DNA of 64,000 bases from Zanthoxylum bungeanum (taxonomy: Eukaryota; Streptophyta; Magnoliopsida; Sapindales; Rutaceae), in the NCBI GenBank assembly GCA_019454045.1, contig SKCR01036788.1, positions 62,001 through 126,000 on the forward strand. Reading direction: 5' to 3'. Each line of letters starts with the position of its first letter. Within the stretch, counting starts at the first letter, position 1. The position numbers were made by a program, and so were the translations under genes. The notes beneath the pieces are model-generated. The model did not search any database and had not been told where the DNA came from. It was given only the letters and a program-made list of their open reading frames with translations. This document shows positions 50,558 to 61,174 of this stretch, piece after piece.

Positions 50558-52479
50558 TGTTGGTTTCTATTGATTGTCCTAAGATCATATTAAGCCATGA
50601 AATAGAATGAATACACAAGGAAGAGTGGCAGAAACACACTTACAAAGATCGGTTGGATGTGATGCTCAACAAAAATTTCTTTCTGCCTTTGAGATGTATT
50701 CGGCCAAGCCCTTATTTTTGTTGATGAGAATGAAGCAAGCTCCAAGCTTCAAGGAAATCCAAGCTCTAAGATTGGCTTCTCTATCACCTTGTTTGATTCT
50801 TGATGTGCTAGCAAAAGATAAAAGAAAATCAAATCTTCCTTCACCACTTGGAGTTCACGATTTTAGCAAGAGAGAGGGAGAGAGTTTTTGTGTTTTTTTT
50901 CTTTCTTTTCTAAAAAAAAAATTTACCAAAACAATTACCCAAAAAATTGGTATATGCTTTTCCAAAGTCAAAGGAAATTTTTGGCTCCAAAATGGCATTA
51001 AATACTACAACTACTTCCATCATGAATAGTGACAGCATGTCACTCATAAAAAGTGACTTTGACATCTATCACATTTATATGACAAGTGATGTGACTCGCG
51101 ATGTGACTTGTGGGCCCTACTTTAATTCAAAATATGAGTGGGCCCGCAAACACTTCCGGGCTCGGTTTCACTAATTCCGAATTAATGAACTTTCGTCACG
51201 ACGTAATTAAATAATTATACATAGCGAAATTACTATTCACGTCGCTAACGAATTAATTCTAAATTAACTCGTTTACCCGAATTAAAATCTAATTTTAATT
51301 CCGTGTCGAAATCCAATTTCGTTTAATATATCGAATATATTATTTTATCGATTAATTCCAAATTAATCTTTCTCTCTCTTCAAATAGTACTTTTTCCAAG
51401 ATAAAGTCTCTCCGCAATTAATCCCAGATTAATTAAGTTCGAATCATATGTCATCGGTGAATCTTCGGGAAGCGACCCAAGAGATCCCTAGATATATTGG
51501 CAGTAAATATGGTCTTCGGACTATCCAAACACGTACGTACCTCGTACTACATTTTTACCGATTTACGAGACAAGGTTGGCTTCTAGCAAAGCACCATACC
51601 TACCCAATTCTCCAGGAATATTCTTACTGGAATATACGATCTATATCAGGCGTAGTATACCGTAGTATTACGTATTGCAATCCAATATCGGATGTAGGTG
51701 CAAGGCCTGGGGCTGGAATAGTGTCTGCCTCGTACGAAGCACATATCGGATATCAAGCAACTAGTCTCTTTGAATAGGATAATCATGACCTTGTCATATT
51801 ATCCCGATGGTTGCAACACAATAGAGAACCGGTTATGAATCCATGCGTGATCATCATCTACATATGTCTGAAGTGATACTTCCGTCTTGACATCACATCC
51901 AATATACTGTGATTCTTAATAAACCCAGCAGATGCGTACACAGAACCTGTTAAAGTCCTGGACGACCAAAACCAAAGTTTGTCGATTATCGCAAGTACTA
52001 GCGATGCAAGTCTCAGGTTAAGACCAAATACACCTACCCTGAAGCAGACTCCCATAGACACATATACATACTACCAATGGGATTCCACGGGGTCTATCCA
52101 GAGCAAAGCTGTTTTCCGTACCATTGGTAAAACACAACCTCCAATAGCACTTATATAAGTATCATATACTTAAACATATGAGAACTATGTTGTTATGCCC
52201 TCACAACACGCACAAGTGCAATACTAGTCTATTCCGCATTATCGATGTCCAATCTCGATAATACTATGACTAGGGATATTTAATGATTAAAACTTTATGG
52301 ATTGATACTGTCTCATGACATCTCAATCCGGAACTAATCATAAGGACTTCTACCATTTATATATCAAAGTAAATAAATACAAAACGGTAAAAGACAATTT
52401 CATTACTACATAGTTAATTTTGTACAAAAACACAATGTCTTTTACAAACAGTGACGCTATGGGTCATAACTGTCCAATA
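50558..52479 (-). mobile_element. 5' LTR of copia G
   Basis: The 1922-bp LTR in minus orientation pairs with 20015-21935. The outer end reads TGTCCAATA, one change from the family TGTCCAACA. TTCCG follows at 52480-52484 and matches 20010-20014. Tat gag continues on both sides, so this pair delimits the whole G insertion. GTAAGT (ACTTAC on plus) is at 50638-50643. The palindrome ladder is at about 51170-51430. Confidence 0.93.
50638..50643 (-). other. Candidate 5' splice site in the G 5' LTR
   Basis: The minus strand reads ATCTTT-GTAAGT, a full donor consensus, 80 bases before the LTR inner end. The equivalent site is GTGAGT or GTAAGT in A, B (3'), C, D, E (both), G (5'), S and J. It is lost only in B 5' (ATGAGT) and is GTAAAT in G 3'. 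Confidence 0.45.
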
Positions 52480-53671
52480 TTCCGGTGTGTGTTGGGCTGT
52501 TCTTTCTCAGGGTCATGTATTTTTTGAGAGCATATGAGATCCTGGATTTTATGTCGGAGGTGGGCACAACCGTTGGTGTCATGACCGTGTTGTTGGTAGA
52601 AGTGATAATATCGGTTCATGTTGAGGTGTGGTGGGGGAGAATTTGGAAGCGGTTTGGCCTCCAAGGGTTTTAAGAGTCCTTGCCTTGCCAACTTTTCAAG
52701 CACCTTGGACAAAGGTCTACCCAGGTTGGAGAAGAGTCGGTTCTTGATGGCAGCAACCTCAGTAGTATCAGGCTTAGCACCTGATGGTCCTCCGACAGTC
52801 CTCTTGTTCATGCCATAGAACTTATTATTCTCCGCTGCTTCTTCCTCAATGTCTATGACGGTCTCCCTCAACTGTCGAAAATACGTGATCATCGAAGTCA
52901 TCCTCCTCAACTTTCTATAAATAGAGGGCTTGGTGCCCTTGATAATCATTTTAATCTGTTCCTTCTCTGAGGGCCGAGTCTACATTTCCAGAAGCTGGCT
53001 TCTCCAGCGGTCCACATACTCCTTAAAGCTCTCTTCCGGCTTCTGTTTGGTGTTCTCCAAGTTGCAGAGCGACAATTCGATCTCCAAATCTATTACGTAC
53101 TGAGCTATAAAGACCTCTGCCAACGCCCTCCAGTCATCTTTGACTTTCCTCTCGAGGCTGTGATACCATACTACGGGTGCCCCTTCAAGCGACATCTCAA
53201 ACATCTTATGGACCTGCTGCTTCGACAGTCCCACTGAACTCATAACAAAAACATACTGCCTGAGATGGACCCTCGGATCCTCATTCCCATTAAATTTGGC
53301 TATGTTAGGCATTTTGAACTGAGCCGACAATTGTTCCTCAAACGTCATTGCCCCATAGTCCAGTAGATCTTCATGTTTGCCCTTTATCTTATGGGTAATA
53401 GATTCGACCTGATCTCGGAGCTTCTGTAATTCAGCCTGAGACCCTACTATTCTCCCTGCGGCATATTCCACCATATCGTCATCAAAAACTGGGATATCAC
53501 ATTTGGCCTGTTCGAAGGGTCCTCACGCCTCTCATTCTCAGAGCCTCCCCCAGCACGGGGCACGGCTATGTTAGTCATAGTAATGGCCAAAGCTTACAGT
53601 TGCTCGGTAACCTTAGTGAGACTGTTTTCCAGCTGATCCATACGGGATACCTCATTCTCTGATTCGCTCAT
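52480..53671 (-). pseudogene. Gag N-terminal part of gypsy Tat
   Basis: On the minus strand an ATG at 53669-53671 (MSESENEVSRMDQLENSL) opens gag. An in-frame TAA and one frame change follow. The frame MVEYAAGRIVGSQAELQ then leads into the capsid region: MPNIAKFNGNEDPRVHL, then WYHSLERKVKDDWRALAEVF and ESFKEYVDRWRSQL. A single TAG (52980-52982) is crossed in the same frame. A zinc-binding-like segment, HFYQQHGHDTNGCAHL, follows. It ends at PNTHRN, where G is inserted, and the frame continues at 20009. Confidence 0.85.
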
Positions 53672-54680
53672 GTTTGCTGACGGCCTTTTGACAAGTCTGC
53701 CCTCTTCCCTAACCCAACGGGTATCTATGATGTCTCTTTTAAAATGACAAGTTAGCATGTATGCGTGCTATGTATGGAATATATAAGTCAGCCCATTATC
53801 ATTTTAAAGCATTCAATCATACTATTGTGATGTGCAAACTTGTCCCAGTTGAAAAGGCCCAACAAGTTTACACTTTTACGATAACATGGCTAAATAACTT
53901 CAAATGATACGAGGCCTAAACATAAAGTGGCTCATCGTTATTTTAGAAGTTTTTGGTCCAATTGCCATAAAGCATGGAATCGTCTCAGTTTAAAAGGCCC
54001 AACAAGCCCATACTTCGTGACAAAAAGTCCAACTGAATCCAAATGACGATGGTCCTGAATGCATTCATAAATGGATAGTCTCTACTAGTCCTACAACTAC
54101 AGTTCATATATAGGTTTATAAGGGTAACGATAAAGGCTATCGTTGATGAAGGATTACCCACAACTAGGACTCCTCACTCAAGGGTTCAAGCGACCAAGTG
54201 AGCGCACCTTTTTTATATGCTAAGGTACGTGCCAACGAGTTAAGATGCGTGACTGACTGTCAAATGGATTTCCCGTTGTAGATTCCCCAGAGGGAGGGTG
54301 GAGCGAACTCTCTTAAATACCCAAGCCTCTTAGGCTCTTATCGCTTGGTGACAGGAATAAACAACGAGTCCTCCAAATTAGTCCATCACAGTAAGCTTCG
54401 AGTTAGTGATTATCTAGGTGCCTTCACGGCTTTTCCTTATAGAAAGGTAGTGAATAAAGGAAGACACCAAACCATTACTGAGCTCTGATGATGCCTTTAA
54501 TTAAATCCCTTTTCAGTTTACAAAAGCACAAATCACAATCATTACAAGACATTATTTCGGGGCCGATTCTCTATCCTTAGTGGAGTCTCCAGACTCTAAA
54601 ACACAGAAATCAACGACGCTATTCTAGGCTCGCGACCTAGTCGAGAGTACGGAATATCCTACGAGAGATTAAACCGGAGA
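53672..54680 (-). other. Leader of gypsy Tat
   Basis: About 1 kb between the primer site and the gag ATG shows no open frame above background and no recognisable motif. It has higher GC than the copia leaders. It is assigned to Tat by position. Confidence 0.6.
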
Positions 54681-54697
54681 ATAAAATGGAGTCGCCA
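54681..54697 (-). promoter_or_regulatory. Primer binding site of gypsy Tat
   Basis: The minus strand reads TGGCGACTCCATTTTAT, five bases (CTGGG) after the LTR end. The TGGCGACTCC core is the type found next to LTRs of Tat-lineage elements. I have not assigned the primer tRNA. Confidence 0.7.
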
Positions 54698-54702
54698 CCC
54701 AG

Positions 54703-56678
54703 TGTGAACTGGGACAAAGATTTAAGGTCGTACTCACCCCTCGTAAGGGAAGACATCAAACTGTTGGGTTCAGAATGGTCCATTACTTATGTCACTTGTA
54801 ATGAAAGGATTTGTGCAATAATTTAACCAAGTCTATGCAACCTACATACGCAAGAACGACCTATATCTAAAGGTGCATACAACTTATGTCTAAGTTCATG
54901 CACATAAAATTATATCCTAGATCTATGTTTGTATGCTTTTAAAAGTAAGTCATCATAATGGCAAGCACACAAGTACATAAACGCATCAAATCAATAAACA
55001 CGACAATATAAATAAATAACAACTTAGACATAACCGCAATTAAATTCCTAATGCGAAAATAAATAACTAAATCATGCATAAAGAAATAACGTACTAATGA
55101 CTAAATCATTCTTAAAAATAAATAACATACTAACGATTAAATCATGCTTAAAAATAAAAAAAACATACTAACGACTAAATCATGCTCAAACACAAAGTTG
55201 GATTAAACGAAACATGTGTGTCTCTCAAGTGGTACGTGGCATTGTATCCTGAGTGCGAACCGCAATACCATCCATTCGGATTCGGCTACGAAATTTACGT
55301 CTGGGTTTCCATCTGATATACCTCAAGAGAGAACACATATTTCGTCCATCCGGAAATCACATCATGTACCAATCCACAATACTCACACGGAATAAAGTAA
55401 TAAAATAAAAAATAAAAGAGAATAAATAAAAAGGGGTGCCCTCAGGTCTAACCTCTTTAGTTGTCTATCGGAAGTGCGGTACGTGGTATTCGGAAGGGTT
55501 GATGCTCCGCAACTCCTCAGGTTCACTGGTTCAATGTTTTCCTTCGCTTTTTCACTGTTTAGGCTGCTGTTTTACTTTGTTTCACTGCTGTTTTGGTTGT
55601 ATTTTCTGGTCACTATTTTACGATAAATAAATGACTATTTTTGTGATTTTTTAAGGGTATTGGGCTGGCGTTTTTTTAATTATTTTTTGGAAATTTTGAT
55701 GTTGTTTTGCGGTGGTTAGGGGCTGCAGTTTCTGGACAATTTTGGGTGTTTTAAGTGCAGTTTTGCTGGGTAGATTTTATGGGTTTTGTGAATTTGTTAC
55801 TGCAGTTTTGAGGGTGCAGTTTTTGCGGGTTTAATGGGCTGTTTTACGGGTTTAAGGGGCTATTTTAGGATGTGATTTTCGATGGTTTAAACTACTGTTT
55901 GGGTGTGTATTTTCAGTGAGTAGAAGGCTATTTCAAAGACTGTTTTCGGTGGTGTGAAGGGCAGTAAGTTGCGGCAGTTTCGGGTGTGAGATGGAAGCAG
56001 TTTGTGGAGGGTTTTCTCGGTAATTTATGGGCTGTATGTGAGGGTTGCAGTGGCGTGTTTTGAGGGTTTTATGTGAGGGGTTTTGATGTTGATTATGTGG
56101 CAATGGAGGGTGTTTCTTCACGGTAATAGGAGGTCTTTTGGTTGATGCTTCTTCATAGCAATTGAGGGGTTCCTTTAGGCATGAATTGCTAGGGAGTTTT
56201 TGGTTTGTTTGTTGTAAGATTGAGCTAGGGGTTTCAAGGTTGGGTTTAGGCTTCTTTTTATAGGCAAATGGTTGGGTTTTCCTTGTGCGAATAGGGAAAA
56301 GATTTGTGTATTTATGGGGATATCTTTTAATTAGTATATGATAAGGAAAAATCTTTTTAATTAGGGATGTATTTTAATTTGATTTGATTTCTTCTCTTTT
56401 AATTAGGGATATGATTTAATTAAATTAGGAAGGTACTTGATGAGATTTGATTTGTATCTTTTAATTAAGGAATGTGATTTGTCTTGATTTTAGCATGTGT
56501 TTAATATGTGTTTTTATTTATTTATTTGGAAGGTGATGGCCGAGTGGCTTTGGTCTCCTTGGGCATGGGCTTGGTCCATTTTGGTGGGCTTGGTGTGTGG
56601 TTTAGTGATGTGTGGGCTTGGTGTGTGTTTTACGGGGGTTTGGGCTAAGGATGTGTTTTAAAACAGAGGTCCAACAAG
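54703..56678 (-). mobile_element. 5' LTR of gypsy Tat
   Basis: In minus orientation the inner end is TGTGAACTGG on plus (LTR end CCAGTTCACA) beside the primer site. The outer end is placed at GTCCAACA (56671-56678, giving the start TGTTGGAC). A second CCAACA at 56709-56714 is an alternative. The size would be about 1.98 kb. A clear TATA box lies at 56254-56263. The region 55430-56200 is GT-rich on plus and codes for nothing recognisable. Confidence 0.65.
56254..56263 (-). promoter_or_regulatory. TATA box in Tat LTR
   Basis: The minus strand reads TGCCTATAAAAAGAAGCC. CTATAAAAAG is a strong plant TATA box. Transcription would start about 30 bp downstream, near 56225, toward lower coordinates. 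Confidence 0.6.
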
Positions 56679-56799
56679 CAAAACCAGAGCTAGGCAAACG
56701 AATTAAATCCAACAAAGTACTGATTTCTGACTTTTTCCTTCTGACGTCTGTTTCCCGCGACTTCCACAACTAAAAAGGCAGTGCCTCCGTATGAGACTC
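56679..56799. other. Unassigned sequence between Tat LTR and H LTR
   Basis: About 120 bases show no match I can see to Tat or, with confidence, to the H LTR. It could be the flank of the Tat insertion or diverged H LTR sequence. Confidence 0.4.
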
Positions 56800-57561
56800 A
56801 TCATCGGGACTTATATGTCAAAATGTAGTGCCTACACCTTTCATAGACTGTCCTTTAGATATTTGTTGGGTGTGGACCGATGTACTCAATAATCAAGTGC
56901 GAAGCAAGATACCATTTGTCGACCCATATGTGTATCATAAGGGGTTTAGATATCCATGTAAGTAAATTCACGATTATTAAAGCTTTGTCCAAAGTCGATC
57001 ACCTAAGGTGGATCGTATCAGTTATGAAGAATCGTGGACATGTCGACATGAGATGTGCACCTCATAAACTTGATGGCGTATTCTATGTTTTCTGAGCACA
57101 ACTCGGATAGCCATCAACAGAGGGATTGTTAAATTTATTTGATGACCTTGACTTGTATAGTTCAGAAAAGATATTCATATTCATCACAAATTCGGAGGTG
57201 GCCGAATTGCATATATATTAACTAGGCTTATATGACAAACATGTCTAAACTTAGAGAGTCCTAATATTAAGTGTACTCGTTGAGCATTTGGGTAGCTGAT
57301 TAATTTTGATAAAAGATAATATTCGATATTATAATTATCAATTAAGAAAATCAATTAAGAAAATCAAGTGTTATTGGATAACATTGATTATTTACTTAAA
57401 TCTAATTGGATTAATTCAATAACTACACAAGGGCTTAATTAGAAAATCATAATTATCTCTACCATTTGAGGATATTATGGTAATTGTAAGTCTGTAATAA
57501 TAGGTGATTTGGCTTGATTTAATTGGATTAAATCAAAATGGTAAATATTGAACTAATCCAT
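56800..57561 (+). mobile_element. Left part of the H 5' LTR
   Basis: This segment is the reverse complement of about 58745-59490, with shared blocks such as TTGGGTGTGGA, GTGCGAAGCAAGAT, AAACTTAGAGAGTC and TTTGGGTAGC. It is therefore an LTR piece of the same family as Hs, in plus orientation. The LTR start (TGCTGGAG in Hs) and the first 470 bp or so are not recognisable on its left, so it is truncated or too diverged. It ends in TCCAT (57557-57561), where Hs is inserted. Confidence 0.8.
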
Positions 57562-57759
57562 TGTTATGACAGTTGTGGAACCCTTAGGGTCAGATCGATG
57601 TCCCGCACAGCAGAAATGGGTCTAACCCGGGGATATCAAGCATGGGTGTGATTTTAAATTATTTAATTAAATACTATATTCTATTACGAGTGTATAGGAA
57701 AAATCGGGACTAAATCGAACTTTGGAAGCTCAAGAACCATAGAAAATAAAATCAGTGCT

Positions 57760-57820
57760 CACTGTGCGTTACAGTGCCGCACGCACTGTGTGCTACAGTG
57801 CCGCACGCACTGTATGCGAG
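57760..57820 (-). repeat. 24-bp tandem repeat in Hs
   Basis: CACTGTGCGTTACAGTGCCG plus CACG is followed by CACTGTGTGCTACAGTGCCG plus CACG and a partial third copy. Each unit is itself a CACTGT/ACAGTG inverted repeat. The H LTR has only one decayed unit near 60945. Confidence 0.8.
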
Positions 57821-57845
57821 TTGTATAATTTTTTCATTTCTTTCT

Positions 57846-57879
57846 TTCCTTCAGCTCACTGGAAAGTGAGCTGAAGGAA
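57846..57879 (-). repeat. Perfect hairpin in Hs LTR
   Basis: Arms of 15 bp (TTCCTTCAGCTCACT and AGTGAGCTGAAGGAA) are separated by GGAA. At the matching place in the H LTR (about 60861-60889) the stem is TTCAGCTCTC with GAGAGAACTGAA, altered on both sides yet still pairing. Confidence 0.8.
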
Positions 57880-60092
57880 TTAGAGTCTATTACCCTAATT
57901 TCTTCTGGTCTTTCAAAAACACTTAAAAAACACCCGAAATTAATTTTTAATATCAAAATCAACATAACACATATTATAGAATAAAAATCAGATTTTTCAA
58001 AATATCAAATATTTTTACAAAAACATAAATTTATTATAAATAAGCATTTACGTAAATTTTGAATCCAATACACAAACCAAATTAGAATCCCAATAAGAAA
58101 TGTCTCGTGAACAATTGTATATCACCCAAAGGTGGTCAAGTGATTCTAGAATGGTAGCTATAGCTCTAAGCTTTAATTTAAAGTTTCAAACTCTAATTTA
58201 TATTTATGTCTAACATAAATATTTTGACCCAATTATTAGCATATTGTGTTTATACTTCCAAAGTATCCCAACACAATTTATTAGCCTTATTTCAATATTA
58301 AGCTATGTGATCATACATCTAATACATAATTCAAAACTTAAGAGAAGTTCAAACTTACCTAACAGGCTTGATGCAAGATCCAATCTACTAATTCTTTGTT
58401 GAAATGGTTGGAAAACCTCTAAGGTGTGCAAGCTTGACATCAAGATCCAATCTTGATTTCTCCTAGATGAAATATTATAGAGACCTCATAAACCTCTCTA
58501 AACACTTATCTAACTTAGACTAATTTCTATAAGAATTTACTTGTACTTCTAATTGTAATTAAAAATTTTCGTAAGCTTGCTATTTAAAGAAAAATTTAGG
58601 CCATTTTTAATTAATAAAAGTTGTAATCAACTTTAAGTGGGCTTAATTCAATTTATTCAAATATATATAATTAGGTGTGACTAATCTCTATTGTCTCCCA
58701 CTTCAATTTAATCCAATTAAATCAAGCCAAGGATTAGGAAATGGATTAGTTCAATGTTTGCCACTTTGACTTAATCCAATTAAATCAAGTTAAAAACACA
58801 TATTATTACATACTTACAATTACCATAATATCATCAAATGGTAGAGATGATTATGACTTTACAATTAAACCCTTGTGTAATTATTGAATTAATCCAATTA
58901 ATCCAATTAGGTCAAAGTGAATAATCAATGTTATATAACACTTGATTATCTTAGTTGATAATTATGATATCAAAAATTATCTTTTATCAAAAATAATCGG
59001 CTACCCAAGTGCTCAATGAGTACACTTCATATTGGGACTCTCTAAGTTCAGACATGTTCGAAATATAAGCCTAGCTAATATATATACAATTTGGCCACCT
59101 CCGAATTCGCGAAGAACAAGAACCATATTTCTGAACTATACAAGTCGAGGTCATCACATATGTTTAACAATCCATTCGTCGTAGGCTATTTGAGTTGTGT
59201 TTAGGAAATATAGAATATACCGTAAAGTTTCTAAGGCGCACATCTCATGTCGATATGTCCACGATTCTTTATAATTGATGTGATCCACCATAGATGATCG
59301 ACTTTGGCTAAAGATTTAAGAGTCGTGACTTTACTCATATAGATACCTAAACCCCTTATAGTACATATACGGGCCGACGGATCCTATCTTGCTTCGCACT
59401 TCATTACTGAGTGCATCGATCCACACCCAATGAACATCTAAAGGAAAAACCATGAAAGATTCTTGACATACATGGCATCAAAGTGTGGAGGATCTCACAC
59501 AAAATCAATGTTATCCTATAGTCAAAGGATTACATATGCTACTCGACTAGAGAAGATTCCTATTGACAATGGTGTGTATTTCCAACTATTAGAAATCATA
59601 TATGAGTCATTCAGTATTCACTCCAATGAATATCCACATGTCTATATGACTTTCCAAAACTCATGGTACATCGGGTTAAACTATTTGAACTCCAATTCTA
59701 ATATACGACCTAGTCTTTTAGGTTATAGGAATTCGACCGTATTCCAAAACCAACGACCATGAATATTTACTTTAAGAATAGTTTACACCTAGTGTCAAGA
59801 CTATTCTAAAGTCAATATCATTTTTAGCATATTTATACATCAATTTAATATGCGTAATGACAATACCATTAATAAGGTATGAAATGAAAATATAGTTATT
59901 TTATTAATAAATAACAAAATATACAATTCGAATTGGCACTCCAATCACAAACTCCAGCATCCATTTCCTAATCCTTGTCTTGATTTAATTGGATTAAATT
60001 AAAGTGGTAATTATACATATTTGGACAAATTAGATTAAGCTCACATAAAAGTTGTTTACAACTTTTATTAATTAAAAATTTCCTAAGTTTTG

Positions 60093-60102
60093 CTATAAAT
60101 AG
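60093..60102 (+). promoter_or_regulatory. TATA box in H LTR
   Basis: CTATAAATAG in TTTTGCTATAAATAGAAAGC is a canonical plant TATA box. Transcription would start near 60130. Confidence 0.65.
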
Positions 60103-60379
60103 AAAGCTTTAGGAAGGTTTTAATTAAGCAAAGCAAAAGCTTAAGAAAGCTAAGTACAAGCAATTCTTGGAGAAATTAGCTTAAGTTAGAGAAGTGTTTA
60201 GAGAAGCTTGTGAGGTTTTTAAATATTTCATCTAGGAGAAATCAAGATTGGATTTTAAAGTAAAGGTTGCTAGAATTGGATTCAAGATTGGATCTTGGAG
60301 TGAAGCTTGCAAACCTTGGAAGTTCTCCAACCATTTTAACAAATAAATAGAGATTGGAACTTTGCATCAAGCTTGCTAG

Positions 60380-60385
60380 GTAACT
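60380..60385 (+). other. Candidate 5' splice site in H LTR
   Basis: GCTAG-GTAACT here corresponds to GTTAG-GTAAGT, a perfect donor, in Hs. With the acceptor at 61944-61945 it would remove about 1.57 kb including the primer site. Confidence 0.4.
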
Positions 60386-61162
60386 TTGAACTTCTCTTAA
60401 CATATGTTCTTTTATGTATTGGATGCATGATTATATAGCTTAATGTTGAAATAAGACTAATAAATTATGTTATGATGCTTTAGAAGTATAAACACAATAT
60501 GATTGTCAATTAGGTCAATTGGACATGGAACAATTAATAAGAGTTTGAAAATCTAGATTAAAGCTTAGAGCTATAGCTACTATATTATAATCCCTTGACC
60601 ACCTTTATGTGAACTAGATTTGTTCATGAGATATTTTTTATTAGGATTCTAATTTAGTTTGTGTTTTGGATTCAAAATTTATGCATATACGTATTTAGAA
60701 TAAATTATGTTTTTGTAAAAATATTTGATATTTTGAAAAAAAAAATGATTTTTATTCTATAACCTATATTGATGTTGGTTTTGATGTTAAAAATTAATTT
60801 CGGATATTTTGAGAGTGTTTGGGGAAGGTTGAAAGGATTTAAAGTAGAAAACCCCATTGCTTTCAGCTCTCTATTCGAGAGAACTGAAGGCTTGTTATTT
60901 TTTTGAAGACAAATGAAACAAAAAATAAAATAAAATATTGAACTGTATCACGCACAGTACTGTGTTGAAATTTATTTTCTCTCGTTCTCGAGTTTCCAGA
61001 CTCTGATTCAACCTCGGATTTTTCCTTTATACTCGTAATGGAATATGTATTTCATTAAATTATTGAAAATTACACCCATGCTTGATATCCACGGGTTAGA
61101 CCCATTTCCGCTGTGCAGGGTAACGATCTGACCCTAGAGATTCTACATCCACCCGAACAGAA

Positions 61163-61171
61163 TGGTATCAG
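61163..61171 (+). promoter_or_regulatory. Primer binding site of copia H
   Basis: TGGTATCAG followed by TAGC lies three bases after the LTR end. The first nine bases match the copia primer site. Confidence 0.78.
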
Positions 61172-61174
61172 TAG

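Larger units (their letters stand above)
57562..59959 (-). mobile_element. Inverted solo LTR Hs inside the H LTR
   Basis: The 2398-bp LTR in minus orientation is bounded on plus by TGTTATGACA and ACTCCAGCA. TCCAT precedes it (57557-57561) and follows it (59960-59964), an exact 5-bp target duplication. No primer site or polypurine tract adjoins it. It belongs to the same family as the LTR it interrupts, in the opposite direction. It contains a 24-bp tandem repeat (57760-57815), a 15-bp-arm hairpin (57846-57879) and a perfect donor consensus AG-GTAAGT (minus, near 58353-58360). Confidence 0.92.
59960..61159 (+). mobile_element. Right part of the H 5' LTR
   Basis: The second half of the interrupted LTR begins with the TCCAT duplication and ends at CACCCGAACA, three bases before a primer site. 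It is the reverse complement of about 57562-58745 with moderate divergence. It carries a TATA box at 60093-60102 and a donor-like AG-GTAACT at 60380. A long CT-poor leader with repeated AAGC motifs follows the TATA box. Confidence 0.87.

Noticed and set aside
50607..51029. A 140-codon plus-strand frame in the G 5' LTR.
   Set aside because: It is antisense to the element, lies over the CT-rich and leader region, and is not kept in the 3' LTR of G beyond short stretches.
55436..55630. A cysteine-rich 64-codon plus-strand frame.
   Set aside because: It is antisense within the Tat LTR, in a GT-rich low-complexity stretch, with no recognisable domain.
57846..57879. A hairpin that could be a bacterial-type terminator.
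   Set aside because: The context is a plant LTR, there is no downstream T run in the sense direction, and a paired equivalent is found in the H LTR.
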